Below are positions 1 to 9,214 of a stretch of 64,000 nucleotides of DNA, one piece after another. Under the pieces are notes generated by a model. The model did no database searches. It was not told the DNA's origin and saw only the letters and a list, made by a program, of their open reading frames with translations. The translations under genes and the position numbers were made by a program. This DNA comes from Maribacter huludaoensis (GTDB taxonomy: Bacteria; Bacteroidota; Bacteroidia; Flavobacteriales; Flavobacteriaceae), in assembly GCF_029350945.1 (NCBI RefSeq), contig NZ_JARKMS010000002.1, forward strand, positions 1,011,376 to 1,075,375, read 5' to 3'. Within the stretch, counting starts at the first letter, position 1. Each line of letters starts with the position of its first letter.

Positions 1-2177
1 ATCGTGAACTACATGGTCAATGTATGTTTGAGCATAACAAGGAGATGCAACAAGAATTATTGGCTTTGAAAGAGCAGCATCCAGATAAGCGCGTTATGCT
101 GATTGCAGAAAAAGGAACAATGGGTGTTGGTTCATCTAGAATGTCAGGTGTAAATAATGTGGCATTATGGACGGGTATACCATCTAGTCCTTATGTGCCA
201 TTTATCAATATAGCACCGGTAATTGCCGGTACCAATGGTATTGCTCCAATTTTCTTAACAACTGTAGGTGTAACCGGTGGTATAGGTCTAGACCTTAAAA
301 ACTGGGTAAAGCAGAAAGATGAAGCGGGCAATACTATTGTAGATGAAGATGGCGAGCCTATTTTAAAACAGATGTATTCCGTTGCAACAGGTACCGTACT
401 TACGATCAATACCAAAGAGAAAAAACTTTATCACGGTAAAGTTGAATTGAAAGATGTATCCGCTGCATTTACACCTCAGAAAATGGAGTTCATGAAAGCA
501 GGTGGTTCCTATGCCGTAGTTTTTGGTAAAAAGCTTCAAACATTTGCAGCCAAGACATTGGGTATAGCTGTTCCTCAGGTTTATGCAATTTCAAAAGAAG
601 TTTCTATTGAAGGTCAAGGTTTAACTGCTGTAGAGAAAATATTCAATAAAAATGCTGTAGGTACTTCGGGCGCTACGTTGCATGCAGGTTCTTATGTTCG
701 CGCAGAAGTCAATATTGTAGGTTCTCAAGATACTACGGGTCTAATGACATCTCAGGAGCTGGAGATGATGGCCGCTAAGGTTATTTCCCCAATTGTAGAT
801 GGTGCCTACCAATCTGGTTGTCATACAGCATCGGTTTGGGACGATAAATCCAAAGCCAATATTCCCAGGTTAATGAGCTTTATGAACGATTTTGGTCTAA
901 TTACCGGTCGTGATCCAAAAGGAAAGTATTTTCCTATGACAGATGTGATCCATAAAGTACTTAACGATATCACGGTAGGGGATTGGGACATCATTATAGG
1001 TGGTGATTCTCATACACGTATGTCCAAAGGTGTTGCTTTTGGTGCAGATTCAGGTACAGTTGCCTTGGCACTGGCCACAGGTGAGGTTTCAATGCCAATT
1101 CCAGAATCGGTTAAGGTAACCTTTAAAGGACAAATGAAGTCTTATATGGATTTTCGTGATGTAGTTCATGCCACTCAACAACAAATGCTACAGCAATTTG
1201 GAGGCGAGAACGTATTTCAGGGACGTGTAATTGAAGTGCATATTGGTACATTAACTTCAGATGAAGCATTTACGTTTACTGATTGGACCGCTGAAATGAA
1301 AGCCAAAGCATCTATCTGTATTTCTGAAGACGATACCTTAATTGAATCCCTAGAGATTGCAAAAGGCCGTATTCAGATTATGATAGAAAAGGGTATGGAC
1401 AATGCAAAACAAGTTCTTAAAGGGCTTGTTGATAAAGCCGAAGCTAGAATAACGGAGCTTAAAACAGGTATTAAACCTTCTTTAAGACCAGATGCGGACG
1501 CTAAATATTATGCAGAGGTAATTATTGATTTAGATGAAATTGCCGAGCCAATGATTGCTGATCCAGATGTTAATAACGAGGATGTTTCCAAGCGTTATAC
1601 CCATGATAATATTCGTCCGTTATCTTATTACGGCGGAACTAAGAAAGTAGATCTTGGATTTGTTGGATCATGTATGGTTCATAAGGGCGATATGAAAATA
1701 TTGGCTCAGATGTTGAAAAATGTAGAGGCACAAAAAGGTAAAGTTGAATTTAATGCCCCATTGGTCGTAGCTCCACCAACATATAATATTGTTGATGAGT
1801 TGAAAGCTGAAGGAGATTGGGAAGTGCTTCAAAAATATTCAGGGTTTGAATTTGATGATAGTGCACCAAAAGGCTTGGCACGTACCAAATACGAAAACAT
1901 GCTTTATTTAGAAAGACCGGGCTGTAACCTTTGTATGGGTAACCAGGAAAAAGCAGAGCCAGGAGATACCGTTATGGCTACATCTACACGTTTATTTCAG
2001 GGTAGGGTAGTAAAAGATTCTGGTGAGAATAAAGGTGAATCATTATTGTCATCTACCCCAGTGGTGGTATTGTCTACTATTTTAGGAAGAACCCCTACAA
2101 TGGCAGAATATGAAGCGGCCGTTGATGGTATTGTATTGACAAAGTTTAAACCATCTACAAAACAATTGGTGAGATAA
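1..2177 (+). CDS. acnB: Aconitate hydratase B / 2-methylisocitrate dehydratase, 5' end outside window
   Basis: C-terminal part of an AcnB-type aconitase, the TCA-cycle enzyme interconverting citrate and isocitrate; family members often also hydrate 2-methyl-cis-aconitate. The frame is open to the left edge with no start needed at the internal ATG at 24, so the gene is cut; AcnB proteins are usually about 860-925 residues and about 720 are seen. Counting from the Met at 24, the [4Fe-4S] ligand cysteines are visible as GSCMVHKG (C550) and CNLCMG (C634, C637), the AcnB arrangement near the C-terminus, unlike the mid-protein arrangement of AcnA. A strong hairpin terminator follows at 2205, so it is transcribed separately from the second aconitase gene downstream. 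Identification is secure; only the N-terminus is unknown. Confidence 0.96.
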   Translation, partial: RELHGQCMFEHNKEMQQELLALKEQHPDKRVMLIAEKGTMGVGSSRMSGVNNVALWTGIPSSPYVPFINIAPVIAGTNGIAPIFLTTVGVTGGIGLDLKNWVKQKDEAGNTIVDEDGEPILKQMYSVATGTVLTINTKEKKLYHGKVELKDVSAAFTPQKMEFMKAGGSYAVVFGKKLQTFAAKTLGIAVPQVYAISKEVSIEGQGLTAVEKIFNKNAVGTSGATLHAGSYVRAEVNIVGSQDTTGLMTSQELEMMAAKVISPIVDGAYQSGCHTASVWDDKSKANIPRLMSFMNDFGLITGRDPKGKYFPMTDVIHKVLNDITVGDWDIIIGGDSHTRMSKGVAFGADSGTVALALATGEVSMPIPESVKVTFKGQMKSYMDFRDVVHATQQQMLQQFGGENVFQGRVIEVHIGTLTSDEAFTFTDWTAEMKAKASICISEDDTLIESLEIAKGRIQIMIEKGMDNAKQVLKGLVDKAEARITELKTGIKPSLRPDADAKYYAEVIIDLDEIAEPMIADPDVNNEDVSKRYTHDNIRPLSYYGGTKKVDLGFVGSCMVHKGDMKILAQMLKNVEAQKGKVEFNAPLVVAPPTYNIVDELKAEGDWEVLQKYSGFEFDDSAPKGLARTKYENMLYLERPGCNLCMGNQEKAEPGDTVMATSTRLFQGRVVKDSGENKGESLLSSTPVVVLSTILGRTPTMAEYEAAVDGIVLTKFKPSTKQLVR

Positions 2178-2204
2178 TTAACCAATAACTATTATTCATA
2201 TCAC

Positions 2205-2233
2205 GCCCGGGTATTCGTACTCGGGCTTTTTTT
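2205..2233 (+). terminator. Rho-independent terminator after acnB
   Basis: Nine-pair stem (arms GCCCGGGTA and TACTCGGGC, one G-U pair) closed by a TTCG tetraloop and followed by seven T. It ends the acnB transcript and separates it from the second aconitase. Confidence 0.9.
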
Positions 2234-2283
2234 GTTCAAGCTTTTTATAATCATTCTTAATTTCATATGCGCTCTTAAAATCA

Positions 2284-2307
2284 CTGTACATTTTGTATCT
2301 TGTACAG
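2284..2307. promoter_or_regulatory. Perfect inverted repeat upstream of the second aconitase, candidate operator
   Basis: CTGTACA, ten bases, then TGTACAG: a perfect 7-bp inverted repeat with centre-to-centre spacing of 17 bp, ending 35 bp before the ATG at 2343. Size and symmetry suit a dimeric regulator. No T-run follows and the loop is AT-rich, so it is not a terminator. The regulator cannot be named from the sequence. Confidence 0.5.
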
Positions 2308-2342
2308 ATAAGATAGTTTAACAAATTTTATAAATAGATTTT

Positions 2343-4616
2343 ATGGCTTTTGACATAGATATGATTAAAAAAGTTTACGCTACAATGTCTGAACGCGTAG
2401 ACAAGGCAAGAGAGATTGTGGGTAAGCCGCTTACGCTTTCTGAAAAGATTTTGTATTCTCATTTATGGGACGGGGCACCGACCCAAGCATTCACCCGAGG
2501 AAAGGATTATGTTGATTTTGCTCCGGATCGTATTGCTTGTCAAGATGCTACTGCACAAATGGCCTTATTGCAATTTATGCAAGCTGGTAAGCCAAAAGTG
2601 GCAGTGCCGACTACAGTGCACTGTGATCACTTGATCCAAGCCAAAAGTGGTGCTACGGCAGATCTAAAATCCGCTAATACCACTAGTGCAGAGGTTTTTG
2701 ATTTTTTGGAATCAGTATCAAATAAATACGGAATCGGTTTTTGGAAACCGGGTGCAGGTATTATTCACCAAGTAGTATTGGAGAACTATGCTTTTCCAGG
2801 AGGTATGATGATCGGTACAGATTCTCATACAGTAAATGCCGGAGGATTAGGTATGGTGGCAATTGGTGTTGGTGGTGCAGATGCGGTTGATGTAATGGCC
2901 GGTATGGCTTGGGAACTTAAGTTTCCTAAATTGATAGGTGTAAAGTTGACCGGAACAATTTCTGGGTGGACGGCGCCAAAAGATGTAATATTAAAAGTAG
3001 CTGAAATCCTTACCGTTAAAGGTGGAACAGGTGCAATAGTTGAATATTTTGGGTCAGGTGCAAAATCTTTGTCATGTACAGGAAAAGGTACTATATGTAA
3101 CATGGGTGCAGAGATAGGTGCAACTACTTCTACATTTGGTTATGATGAATCTATGGAGCGTTATTTAAGAGCTACCGATAGAGCCGATATTGCAGATGCC
3201 GCAAATGAAGTAAAGGAGCATTTAACTGCAGATGCAGAGGTATATGCAAACCCTGAGCAATATTTTGATGAGGTAATAGAAATTGACCTTTCTGAGTTAA
3301 CACCATTATTGAACGGTCCTTTTACGCCGGATCTATCTACCAAGGTAGGTAGTGATATGAAAGAAAAAGCTACCTCACATGAATGGCCATTAACCGTTGA
3401 ATGGGGATTGATAGGTTCTTGTACGAATTCTTCTTATGAAGATCTGTCCAGAGCTTCTTCAATTGCACAACAAGCTATTGATAAAGGAATTAAGATGAAA
3501 GCGGAACTGGGTATCAACCCTGGTTCAGAGCAAGTACGTTATACCGCTGATCGTGATGGTATACTTGGAATATTCGAAAAGCTAGATGCAAAAATATTTA
3601 CAAATGCCTGCGGACCATGTATAGGGCAGTGGGCGCGTTATAGCGATCCAAAAAATGCACCTAAAAATAGTATTGTACATTCTTTCAATAGAAACTTTGC
3701 AAAGCGTGCAGATGGTAACCCAAACACTCATGCATTTGTAGCTTCTCCTGAAATTACGGCTGCAATTGCCATTTCAGGTAGATTGGATTTTAACCCGATG
3801 ACCGATAAACTGATCAACGAAAAAGGTGAAGAAGTAATGTTCGATGAGCCTACGGGATGGGAATTGCCTCCTAAAGGATTTGAGGTTGAGGACGCAGGTT
3901 ACCTAGCACCAGATGAAGATGGTTCTGGTGTAGAGGTCAAGGTGTCTCCAGATTCTGAAAGATTACAGTTACTGGAGCCTTTTACTCCTATAAAGGATGA
4001 AAGTTTAATGGGTGCCAAATTGTTGATCAAAGCGTATGGTAAGTGTACTACCGATCATATTTCTATGGCAGGACCATGGTTGAGATTTAGGGGTCATTTA
4101 GATAATATTTCTAACAACTGTTTAATTGGTGCCGTTAATGCATTTGGTAAAAAGACCAACATGGTCAAAAATCAATTGAACGGTGAATTTGGCGGAGTAC
4201 CTGATACGGCTCGTGCATATAAAGCGGCAGGTATTAGAAGTATTGTTGTTGGTGATCATAACTATGGTGAAGGTTCTTCTAGGGAGCATGCGGCAATGGA
4301 GCCTCGTCACTTAGGTGTTGCAGCCGTAATTGTTAAATCTTTTGCACGTATTCATGAAACAAACCTTAAAAAGCAAGGTATGCTTGGTTTGACCTTCGCT
4401 AACGAAAATGATTATGACCTAATTCAAGAAGATGATACCTTTAACTTCATAGATATTGCGGAATTTGCACCGGACAAGCAATTAACGGTAGAAGTAGTTC
4501 ATGCAGATGGAAGTAAAGACGTTATTAAATTGAACCATACGTATAACGAAGCCCAAATTGGGTGGTACAGGGAAGGTTCTGCCTTGAACGTTATTAAAAG
4601 AGAAAATGCCTCATAA
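2343..4616 (+). CDS. acnA: Aconitate hydratase, mitochondrial/AcnA type
   Basis: Complete 757-residue aconitase of the type found in mitochondria, catalysing citrate-isocitrate isomerisation in the TCA cycle. The Fe-S cluster cysteines are in [10 protein letters not shown] and [10 protein letters not shown], about residues 360 and 425, the AcnA/mitochondrial arrangement. The C-terminal swivel domain is intact ([15 protein letters not shown]). It is not homologous over its length in domain order to the AcnB protein just upstream. It is transcribed alone: a terminator precedes it and another follows at 4641. A candidate operator palindrome lies at 2284-2307. Two non-orthologous aconitases side by side could be used at different iron or oxidative states, as in enterobacteria, but the sequence does not show which is induced. 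Confidence 0.96.
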   Translation: MAFDIDMIKKVYATMSERVDKAREIVGKPLTLSEKILYSHLWDGAPTQAFTRGKDYVDFAPDRIACQDATAQMALLQFMQAGKPKVAVPTTVHCDHLIQAKSGATADLKSANTTSAEVFDFLESVSNKYGIGFWKPGAGIIHQVVLENYAFPGGMMIGTDSHTVNAGGLGMVAIGVGGADAVDVMAGMAWELKFPKLIGVKLTGTISGWTAPKDVILKVAEILTVKGGTGAIVEYFGSGAKSLSCTGKGTICNMGAEIGATTSTFGYDESMERYLRATDRADIADAANEVKEHLTADAEVYANPEQYFDEVIEIDLSELTPLLNGPFTPDLSTKVGSDMKEKATSHEWPLTVEWGLIGSCTNSSYEDLSRASSIAQQAIDKGIKMKAELGINPGSEQVRYTADRDGILGIFEKLDAKIFTNACGPCIGQWARYSDPKNAPKNSIVHSFNRNFAKRADGNPNTHAFVASPEITAAIAISGRLDFNPMTDKLINEKGEEVMFDEPTGWELPPKGFEVEDAGYLAPDEDGSGVEVKVSPDSERLQLLEPFTPIKDESLMGAKLLIKAYGKCTTDHISMAGPWLRFRGHLDNISNNCLIGAVNAFGKKTNMVKNQLNGEFGGVPDTARAYKAAGIRSIVVGDHNYGEGSSREHAAMEPRHLGVAAVIVKSFARIHETNLKKQGMLGLTFANENDYDLIQEDDTFNFIDIAEFAPDKQLTVEVVHADGSKDVIKLNHTYNEAQIGWYREGSALNVIKRENAS

Positions 4617-4640
4617 TTCAACAACTTAAAATTTGTGAGG

Positions 4641-4670
4641 AAAACTCCTGATATTAATCAGGAGTTTTTT
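4641..4670 (+). terminator. Rho-independent terminator after acnA
   Basis: Perfect 12-bp stem AAAACTCCTGAT / ATCAGGAGTTTT with a 4-base loop and T-tract. It lies inside the longest possible reading frame of the next gene, so that gene cannot begin at the GTG at 4635. Confidence 0.9.
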
Positions 4671-4694
4671 AGTTTTGACCCCTATAAAACTTTT

Positions 4695-5249
4695 ATGAAG
4701 AGACAAACGGTTTTTACCTTATTGATCATTGCTTTTGTGCTTTCTTTTTTTGTTACCCCTTTGGGTGATTATAGCAAGATTATTCTCAACAGGGTTTTTG
4801 CCACTTCCCCAACAATTATTCAACCGGAAAAACGTGGTAAAATAACCGATTACGATTGGAAGCTGAAAGATGCAAACTGGAAGTTCTTTAATTTTGATGA
4901 AGCAAAAGGACAGGTTGCCTTTATTACATTTTGGACCTCATGGCATATGCCTTCACAGGCTCAATTGAAAGATATACAGTATTTGTATGAAACTTTTGGT
5001 GATAAGATCAAGTTCTATATTATTACTAATGAAGAAAGAGCACCTGTAGAACTTTTTATGCAAGAACAGGGATATACTTTTCCCGTTACTTATCAGATTA
5101 TAGGAGAATCAAGCCCTTTGTCATTATTAAAACCGCCAGGATCTTACGTAATCGACAAAAATGGTGCTATAGTAATTCACCAAAATGCCATTGCAGATTG
5201 GGATAATGAAAAAGTAGACAATTTGCTAAATCAACTGATTACTGAATAA
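4695..5249 (+). CDS. Membrane-anchored TlpA-like thioredoxin-fold protein lacking CxxC
   Basis: A 184-residue protein with one N-terminal membrane segment (about residues 6-24) and a periplasmic TlpA/AhpC-TSA-like thioredoxin fold. The usual redox motif after the first strand (WxxWCxxC) reads WTSWHMPSQAQL here: both cysteines are gone, and the mature domain has none elsewhere that could replace them. The later cis-Pro region (LLKPPGSYVIDKNG) is kept. It is therefore probably not a thiol oxidoreductase but a redox-dead binding or chaperone relative. The start is the ATG at 4695, because the frame further upstream (GTG at 4635) runs through the acnA terminator. It converges on the carotenoid operon, 21 bases from the end of crtZ. 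Confidence 0.8.
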   Translation: MKRQTVFTLLIIAFVLSFFVTPLGDYSKIILNRVFATSPTIIQPEKRGKITDYDWKLKDANWKFFNFDEAKGQVAFITFWTSWHMPSQAQLKDIQYLYETFGDKIKFYIITNEERAPVELFMQEQGYTFPVTYQIIGESSPLSLLKPPGSYVIDKNGAIVIHQNAIADWDNEKVDNLLNQLITE

Positions 5250-5270
5250 CCTAAAATTGTTTGGTGAATC

Positions 5271-5717
5271 TTATTTTTTAAAATATTTAAAGGGTACGAA
5301 AAGCATTCCAAAACATTCGCCATCGCTTTTACCTATATGTTTATGATGCATTTTATGTGCTCTACGTACACCTCGGCTATACCAATTATTTGCGTTTCTG
5401 AATAGTTTGAAACGTTGGTGAATAAATATATCGTGTACAAGAAAGTAGGCTATACCGTAAGCCAAAATTCCAAATCCTAAAGGATAACCATACCAAAAAC
5501 CGGTAGTGCCCGCGTAAAATAAGGACATGCTAACAATTGCGTAAAAAATAAAGAACGCATCATTTCTTTCAAACCATGAGTCGTGATCTTTTTTGTGATG
5601 GTCTTTATGAAGACTCCACAAAAAACCGTGCATAATATATTTGTGCGTAAACCACGCCATAAACTCCATGAACAAAAATGTTCCTAGAAAAATCACTATC
5701 CAAATAACTATATTCAT
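5271..5717 (-). CDS. crtZ: Beta-carotene 3-hydroxylase CrtZ
   Basis: A 148-residue membrane di-iron hydroxylase of the CrtZ family, adding 3-hydroxyl groups to beta-ionone rings (beta-carotene to zeaxanthin). The histidine clusters of the family are all present: HKYIMH, HKDHH, HDIFIHQR and HKMHHKH, between predicted membrane helices. It is the last gene of the operon carH-like/crtI/crtB/crtZ, and its start shares one base with the crtB stop, implying translational coupling. A lycopene cyclase (crtY), needed to make its substrate from lycopene, is not in this window. Confidence 0.95.
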   Translation of the reverse strand: MNIVIWIVIFLGTFLFMEFMAWFTHKYIMHGFLWSLHKDHHKKDHDSWFERNDAFFIFYAIVSMSLFYAGTTGFWYGYPLGFGILAYGIAYFLVHDIFIHQRFKLFRNANNWYSRGVRRAHKMHHKHIGKSDGECFGMLFVPFKYFKK

Positions 5718-6556
5718 TATACTAAATTCATTTTAAATTTCACATAAGAACGTGCTAGTAATCCAAATTTCTGATAATTTGGAACACGTATTCTTGCATT
5801 TTTTATTTCCAAGGAAGGTGTGCTCTGTAATTTGTTCAGCAACTTATAATAATATTTATAGGCTGTATAAACACCAAATTTTGCATCGGCAGGCAAGGCA
5901 ACAATACCGTCATAGCCTTTCTTGAAATCAGCTTTTATTTCATCAACTATTCTCTTTTTTGACACCTCATCTAGCTCTTTTAGATTTGTGTTTGGAAAAT
6001 AAGATCTATTCAATTCTTCAAAATCTGCTTTTACGTCTCTTAAGAAATTTACTTTCTGAAAAGCGGAACCCAGTGCCATGGCAGATTCCTTCAGTTTATT
6101 ATATTCTTCTACGTCACCTTTTACAAAAACTTGTAGACACATTAAACCAACCACATCTGCAGAGCCATAGATATATTCTTTATATTCCGCATCTGTTCTA
6201 TAAATATTCTTGACCAAGTCCATACGCATACTCTTCATAAAAGAATCTACCAAATGCCTTGGTATTTTGTATTTATGATAAGTGTACTGAAAGGAGTTTA
6301 AGATAGGGTTTAGGCTAATCTTATCTTTTAAAGAATCTTCAAGTTCTTTTTCAAATTTGTCAAAAAGTACTTCTTTATCATAATCATGAAACGTATCAAC
6401 AATTTCGTCTGCAAAGCGCACAAAACCATAAATATTATAAATATGACTGCGTATAGATGGGTGAAGCATTTTTGTTGCTAAAGCAAAAGAGGTGCTATAT
6501 CGTTTTGTAACGACTTTACTACACTGGTGCGAAACTTGATCAAAAGTAGCTTTCAT
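5717..6556 (-). CDS. crtB: Phytoene synthase CrtB
   Basis: A 279-residue squalene/phytoene synthase-family enzyme that condenses two geranylgeranyl diphosphates to phytoene. The two Asp-rich Mg-diphosphate motifs are present: ADEIVD near residue 49 and NFLRDVKADF near residue 170. Length is normal for the family. It sits 6 bases after crtI and overlaps crtZ by one base, so it is in the same transcript. Confidence 0.95.
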   Translation of the reverse strand: MKATFDQVSHQCSKVVTKRYSTSFALATKMLHPSIRSHIYNIYGFVRFADEIVDTFHDYDKEVLFDKFEKELEDSLKDKISLNPILNSFQYTYHKYKIPRHLVDSFMKSMRMDLVKNIYRTDAEYKEYIYGSADVVGLMCLQVFVKGDVEEYNKLKESAMALGSAFQKVNFLRDVKADFEELNRSYFPNTNLKELDEVSKKRIVDEIKADFKKGYDGIVALPADAKFGVYTAYKYYYKLLNKLQSTPSLEIKNARIRVPNYQKFGLLARSYVKFKMNLV

Positions 6557-6562
6557 AAATCA

Positions 6563-8020
6563 CTAGTTATCCTTAATAATTAATTCTGACACTAATTTTC
6601 CCGATATTAAAGCCGGTGGTACTCCTGGTCCAGGTACTGTCAGTTGTCCTGTAAAGTAAAGATCTTTTACCTTTTTACTTCTTAAATTTGGTCTTAAAAA
6701 AGCAGTTTGTGTTAAGGTGTTGGCCATACCATAGGCATTTCCTTTATAAGAATTGTAGCGTTCTACAAAATCATTAACACAGAATGTTTCCTTGAATATA
6801 ATATTATTTCTAATGTTTTGGCCTGTTCTTTCTTGAAAACGGTCCATAATTATATTAAAATATTTATTTCTAAGTTCTTCGGTGTCTTCTAAAGCTGTGG
6901 CGATCGGTACCAAAAAGAATCCGTTTTCACAACCCTCTGGAGCCATACTGCTATCTGTAATAGAAGGGAAATTAGCGTAGAACAAAGGGTTTGTTGGCCA
7001 TTTTGGGTTATCATAAATTTCTTGGGCATGTAACTCAAAATCTGTATCAAAAAATAAATTATGATGTTCTACATTGTTCAATTTTTTGTCAAAACCAATG
7101 TAAAATAACAGCGATGATGGTGCAAAAACTTTTTTCTCCCAATAACTACTACTGTATTGCTGGTGTTTTGCATCTAGTAAGCTTTCAGAATGCTGGTAAT
7201 CTGCACCGCTTAGTACTTTATTGGCTGTATATGTTTTTCCATTACAGACAATGGCCGAAGCTTTACCCTCGTTAACAATGATTTTATCTACCGGAGAATT
7301 TGTATTTATTGTAACGCCTAATTCTAGTGCTAAGTTTTGCATAGCCTTTATTACTTGGTACATGCCCCCTTTAGGATGCCATGTACCTAGCCCAAAATCG
7401 GCAAAGTTCATAAAGTTGTAAAATGACGGAGTATTACTGGGTTTGGCGCCAAGGAATAATACGGGAAATTCTAAGGTAGAGACCAACTTAGGATTTTTAA
7501 AAGCCTTGCGAACTTGAGAGCTAATGGTCTTAAAAAACTGATCAACTTTAAATATCGTCTCTTTGGTAACCAATTCTAAGGGTGAAAGTCCTGGTCTAAG
7601 AACAACCTTATTGATAGCTATGTCATAATTTTCTTGGGCTTGTGCAATGAACTTTTTTAGCGCTTTAGAGCTTCCCGGCTCAATACGTTCAAATTCCGCA
7701 CAAATTTTATCCATACTATCACCAATAGTAATAACATCGTCAGAAAAAAATATTTTGTAAGCAGGACTTAGTTTGTCTAGTTGGTAATAATCTGATGTTT
7801 GTTTATTGAAATCGGCAAAAAATTTATCAAAAATATCCGGCATCCAATACCAGCTTGGTCCCATATCAAAGGTAAACCCGTCTTTTTTAAACTGTGATGC
7901 ACGACCTCCAACAGATTCATTTTTTTCAAATATGGTAACGTTCCAACCGGCTTTTGCCAAGTAACATGATGCCGATAATGATGAAAAACCAGAACCGATT
8001 ACAATACAACTTTTATTCAT
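6563..8020 (-). CDS. crtI: Phytoene desaturase CrtI
   Basis: A 485-residue FAD-dependent carotenoid desaturase that converts phytoene to lycopene. The N-terminal dinucleotide-binding motif GSGFSSLSAS with the following EKNESVGGRAS is clear, and the C-terminal FAD signature (YFTGQLTVPGPGVP) is intact. Length and order are typical. It begins 14 bases after the MerR/B12 regulator ends and runs straight into crtB, so regulator and structural genes form one operon. Confidence 0.95.
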   Translation of the reverse strand: MNKSCIVIGSGFSSLSASCYLAKAGWNVTIFEKNESVGGRASQFKKDGFTFDMGPSWYWMPDIFDKFFADFNKQTSDYYQLDKLSPAYKIFFSDDVITIGDSMDKICAEFERIEPGSSKALKKFIAQAQENYDIAINKVVLRPGLSPLELVTKETIFKVDQFFKTISSQVRKAFKNPKLVSTLEFPVLFLGAKPSNTPSFYNFMNFADFGLGTWHPKGGMYQVIKAMQNLALELGVTINTNSPVDKIIVNEGKASAIVCNGKTYTANKVLSGADYQHSESLLDAKHQQYSSSYWEKKVFAPSSLLFYIGFDKKLNNVEHHNLFFDTDFELHAQEIYDNPKWPTNPLFYANFPSITDSSMAPEGCENGFFLVPIATALEDTEELRNKYFNIIMDRFQERTGQNIRNNIIFKETFCVNDFVERYNSYKGNAYGMANTLTQTAFLRPNLRSKKVKDLYFTGQLTVPGPGVPPALISGKLVSELIIKDN

Positions 8021-8034
8021 TTATTTCTGTGCAA

Positions 8035-8934
8035 TTATAGGTTGTTCACTAAGCTGTCTATTGAAGTAAAGGTTCTGCAGAAGTTAGGCTTTGTATCTTC
8101 TTCAATGAAATTGGTCTGTCTACCTAAAATCCAGAAATTAGGATTGTTATACTTAGAAACTAATTCAGAGAAATCTTCTAGATACTTGTTAACCTTGTCT
8201 TTTTCTGGGTACACTGTAAAATATGATACAAAATATATGTCATCAAAGTATTTTAGAACATCTTCTAAATTTTCCATGGGTATTGTTGGTCCTAAGTAAA
8301 TACACTTATACCCTTTCAGAATAATTTCATAATTAATGTACAGTAGACCTATATCATGAATTTCATTTTCGGGTAAGAAGGCAACAAAGACTTTATCTTT
8401 TTTAGTGGGCTCTAAATGTTGAAGCTTTTCTGTATTTAATAAGATTTTTTGTTTAATTAAACTGCTCATAAAATGTTCATGTGCAGGACTGATAGTATCT
8501 GTCTGCCATAATAATCCCAGTTCGTTTAATAAAGGAACAAAAGTCTCTTTAAATATCTCTCTAAAAGAGTTTTCGCTTAGTAAAGCATTGTATGTATTAA
8601 AGAACATGGTCTGATCAAAATTCACCATTGCCAATTTAAAAGCGTTGATTGCTTGGCTCTTATGACTGTGTTTTGCTACTATTTCACGTACAACATAGGG
8701 AATATCTTTATCAGAAATTTTAGCAATTTTTGAAATTTTATGTCCGTTATTGTATAGTAGGGTTACATTAAGTAGCTTCTGTAAACTAGAAAGGCTATAA
8801 GTTCTAATGTTTGTATCCGTACGTTCCGGAGATAAAAGATTGTATCTTTTTTCCCAAATTCTAATGGTGTGTGCCTTGATACCAGAGAGGTTTTCAAGGT
8901 CCCTAATACTAAATTGCTTTTTTACATTGTTCAT
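8035..8934 (-). CDS. CarH-like MerR regulator with cobalamin-binding domain
   Basis: A 299-residue DNA-binding repressor-type protein: MerR helix-turn-helix (residues 8-75, IKAHTIRIWEKRYNLL), a helical bundle (about 90-165) and a B12-binding Rossmann domain (about 170-290). In the bundle W143 is followed ten residues later by E153-H154, the W-x9-EH motif that covers the upper face of adenosylcobalamin in the CarH photoreceptor. The Rossmann part has EIHDIG, with H183 as likely lower cobalt ligand. The residue after the Trp is Gln144; in Thermus CarH the light-state histidine ligand (H132) stands there. Start: the ATG at 8934 is chosen, because an upstream TTG at 8958 lies inside the promoter -7 box. 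As first gene of the carotenoid operon it probably autoregulates it, in response to light, B12 or both. Confidence 0.85.
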   Translation of the reverse strand: MNNVKKQFSIRDLENLSGIKAHTIRIWEKRYNLLSPERTDTNIRTYSLSSLQKLLNVTLLYNNGHKISKIAKISDKDIPYVVREIVAKHSHKSQAINAFKLAMVNFDQTMFFNTYNALLSENSFREIFKETFVPLLNELGLLWQTDTISPAHEHFMSSLIKQKILLNTEKLQHLEPTKKDKVFVAFLPENEIHDIGLLYINYEIILKGYKCIYLGPTIPMENLEDVLKYFDDIYFVSYFTVYPEKDKVNKYLEDFSELVSKYNNPNFWILGRQTNFIEEDTKPNFCRTFTSIDSLVNNL

Positions 8935-8955
8935 ACTTTCTGAAAAAGGATTAAA

Positions 8956-8963
8956 CAAATCTA
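8956..8963 (-). promoter_or_regulatory. Bacteroidota -7 promoter box for the carotenoid operon
   Basis: On the minus strand this reads TAGATTTG, a perfect match to the flavobacterial -7 consensus TAnnTTTG, 21 bases before the ATG at 8934. No convincing TTG -33 element is seen at the usual spacing, which fits a regulated promoter. Confidence 0.65.
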
Positions 8964-9010
8964 CAATTTATTAATATGCCATGGGATAGATGAGAGTTAA
9001 AATTATCAAA

Positions 9011-9042
9011 ATAAAAAAGGTTAGACCTAAATCTAACCTTTT
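9011..9042 (-). terminator. Terminator of the tRNA-Leu transcript
   Basis: Stem of 11 pairs (AAAAGGTTAGA / TCTAACCTTTT, six-base loop) just after the tRNA 3' end on the minus strand, followed by T residues on that strand. Confidence 0.75.
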
Positions 9043-9043
9043 G

Positions 9044-9127
9044 TGCCCACGACTAGATTCGAACTAGCACGTCCTTGCGAACACTACCCCCTCAAGGTAG
9101 CGTGTCTACCAATTTCACCACGTGGGC
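9044..9127 (-). tRNA. tRNA-Leu, anticodon GAG
   Basis: The minus strand gives an acceptor stem GCCCACG / CGTGGGC, D-arm TGGTGAAATTGGTAGACACG, anticodon stem CTACC / GGTAG around a seven-base loop with anticodon GAG, a long variable arm typical of class II Leu tRNAs, and T-loop GTTCGAATC. The discriminator base is A at 9044. CCA is not encoded. It reads CUU/CUC codons. Confidence 0.96.
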
Positions 9128-9214
9128 CTATTTGTAGTAAAATGAATGGCAAATATAGAAACCTATAGTTCAATTTGAAATATAATAATGATATAAAAAA
9201 ACGAAGTTTACTTT

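Noticed and set aside
4635-4694. GTG start for the thioredoxin-fold gene
   Set aside because: The first 36 bases would encode the perfect acnA terminator hairpin; the ATG at 4695 begins a normal signal-anchor.
8935-8958. TTG start (24 bases longer) for the CarH-like regulator
   Set aside because: The TTG lies in the TAGATTTG -7 box; the ATG at 8934 starts just before the MerR helix-turn-helix.
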